Part shown: piece after piece, positions 63,976 to 64,000 of the stretch
How positions within the stretch are numbered: the first letter of the stretch is position 1
How the letters are laid out: every line of letters starts with the position of its first letter
NCBI RefSeq assembly: GCF_000016905.1
Contig: NC_009616.1
Coordinates: 806,001-870,000, forward strand
Reading direction: 5' to 3'
Length of the DNA stretch: 64,000 nt
Source: Thermosipho melanesiensis BI429
GTDB taxonomy: Bacteria; Thermotogota; Thermotogae; Thermotogales; Fervidobacteriaceae
Notes under the pieces: model-generated
The model's input: the letters and a program-made list of their open reading frames with translations, nothing else
Databases searched by the model: none
Told to the model about the DNA's origin: nothing
Program-made: the position numbers and the translations under genes

Positions 63976-64000
63976 GTGGGGATATACAGAGATCTTTTTA
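63976..64000 (+). CDS. Start of an unidentified gene, truncated by the window
   Basis: A GTG at 63976, or a TTG at 63974 in another frame, follows AAAGGGGGTG at 63961. The eight visible codons (VGIYRDLF or LWGYTEIF) do not identify a product. The palindrome at its promoter suggests control by a metal-responsive regulator. Confidence 0.25.

Overview
The window is an AT-rich (about 30% G+C by eye), densely packed bacterial chromosome segment. The gene content points to the Thermotogales and most likely to a Thermosipho-like member. The evidence is the mix of a GH4 glycosidase, GH130 phosphorylase, GH57 amylopullulanase, PPi-type phosphofructokinase, indolepyruvate oxidoreductase and strong GGAGGTGA Shine-Dalgarno (SD) sites. 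The genus is an inference. No rRNA, tRNA, CRISPR array, insertion sequence or phage gene was recognised.

Layout. (1) 1-2444: the tail of a LacI regulator, then a GH130-GH4 sugar pair. (2) 2531-3905: a decayed arsR-acr3 arsenite-efflux locus whose promoter and operator still look intact, followed by a live phosphoesterase gene that overlaps the dead gene's stop codon. (3) 16160 down to 4678 (minus strand): eleven abutting or overlapping genes. They are uvrD, DUF72, an ECF sigma / membrane protein / exported protein cassette, a radical SAM protein, GAF-GGDEF, HD-GYP, a phosphoesterase, a GH13 glucosidase and mutL. A 373-bp upstream gap is full of inverted repeats and TGGAAAG motifs. (4) 19818 down to 16534: cinA-lacI-Mpv17-like-SRPBCC operon, with a LacI-type palindrome at its promoter. 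(5) 19951-22834: pyrG, a PHP phosphatase and tsf. (6) 25701 down to 23042: Pit phosphate transporter, DUF47 and a PAS-SpoIIE phosphatase. (7) 25820-28165: a solute-binding protein and a membrane GGDEF protein, both frameshifted. (8) 30730 down to 28197: iorAB. (9) 30968-33909: a permease, yqeH and pduL. (10) 33998-34832: a fossil LolD/MacB-type ABC exporter. (11) 41255 down to 34893: PPi-PFK, two Mrp-like subunits and a secreted amylopullulanase. (12) 52096 down to 41321: a ten-kb run of minus-strand genes from a ferritin-like protein through MFS, wecB, plsY, envelope proteins, pheT and era to an iron alcohol dehydrogenase. (13) 52286-56892: a glucose/mannose-type ABC transporter without ATPase and a second frameshifted membrane GGDEF gene. 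(14) 63867 down to 56893: an arsR / permease / redox-thioredoxin module, sfsA, lpd, mnmG and DUF445.

How it fits together. The intact genes describe a saccharolytic and peptidolytic anaerobe. It degrades starch outside the cell (GH57), takes up sugars by ABC transport, hydrolyses or phosphorolyses oligosaccharides inside (GH13, GH4, GH130), runs glycolysis through PPi-PFK, and disposes of carbon and reductant through PduL, an alcohol dehydrogenase and IorAB. Accessory systems show heavy, selective decay: one arsenite-efflux locus, one ABC exporter, one solute-binding protein and two membrane diguanylate cyclases are broken, while every housekeeping gene is open. A second, intact arsR / permease / thioredoxin module sits at the far end of the window. 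Palindromes of the form TTGGAA-N3/4-TTCCAA lie 3-4 bp downstream of the -10 boxes of both the cinA-lacI operon and the amylopullulanase gene, which suggests a shared sugar-responsive repressor.
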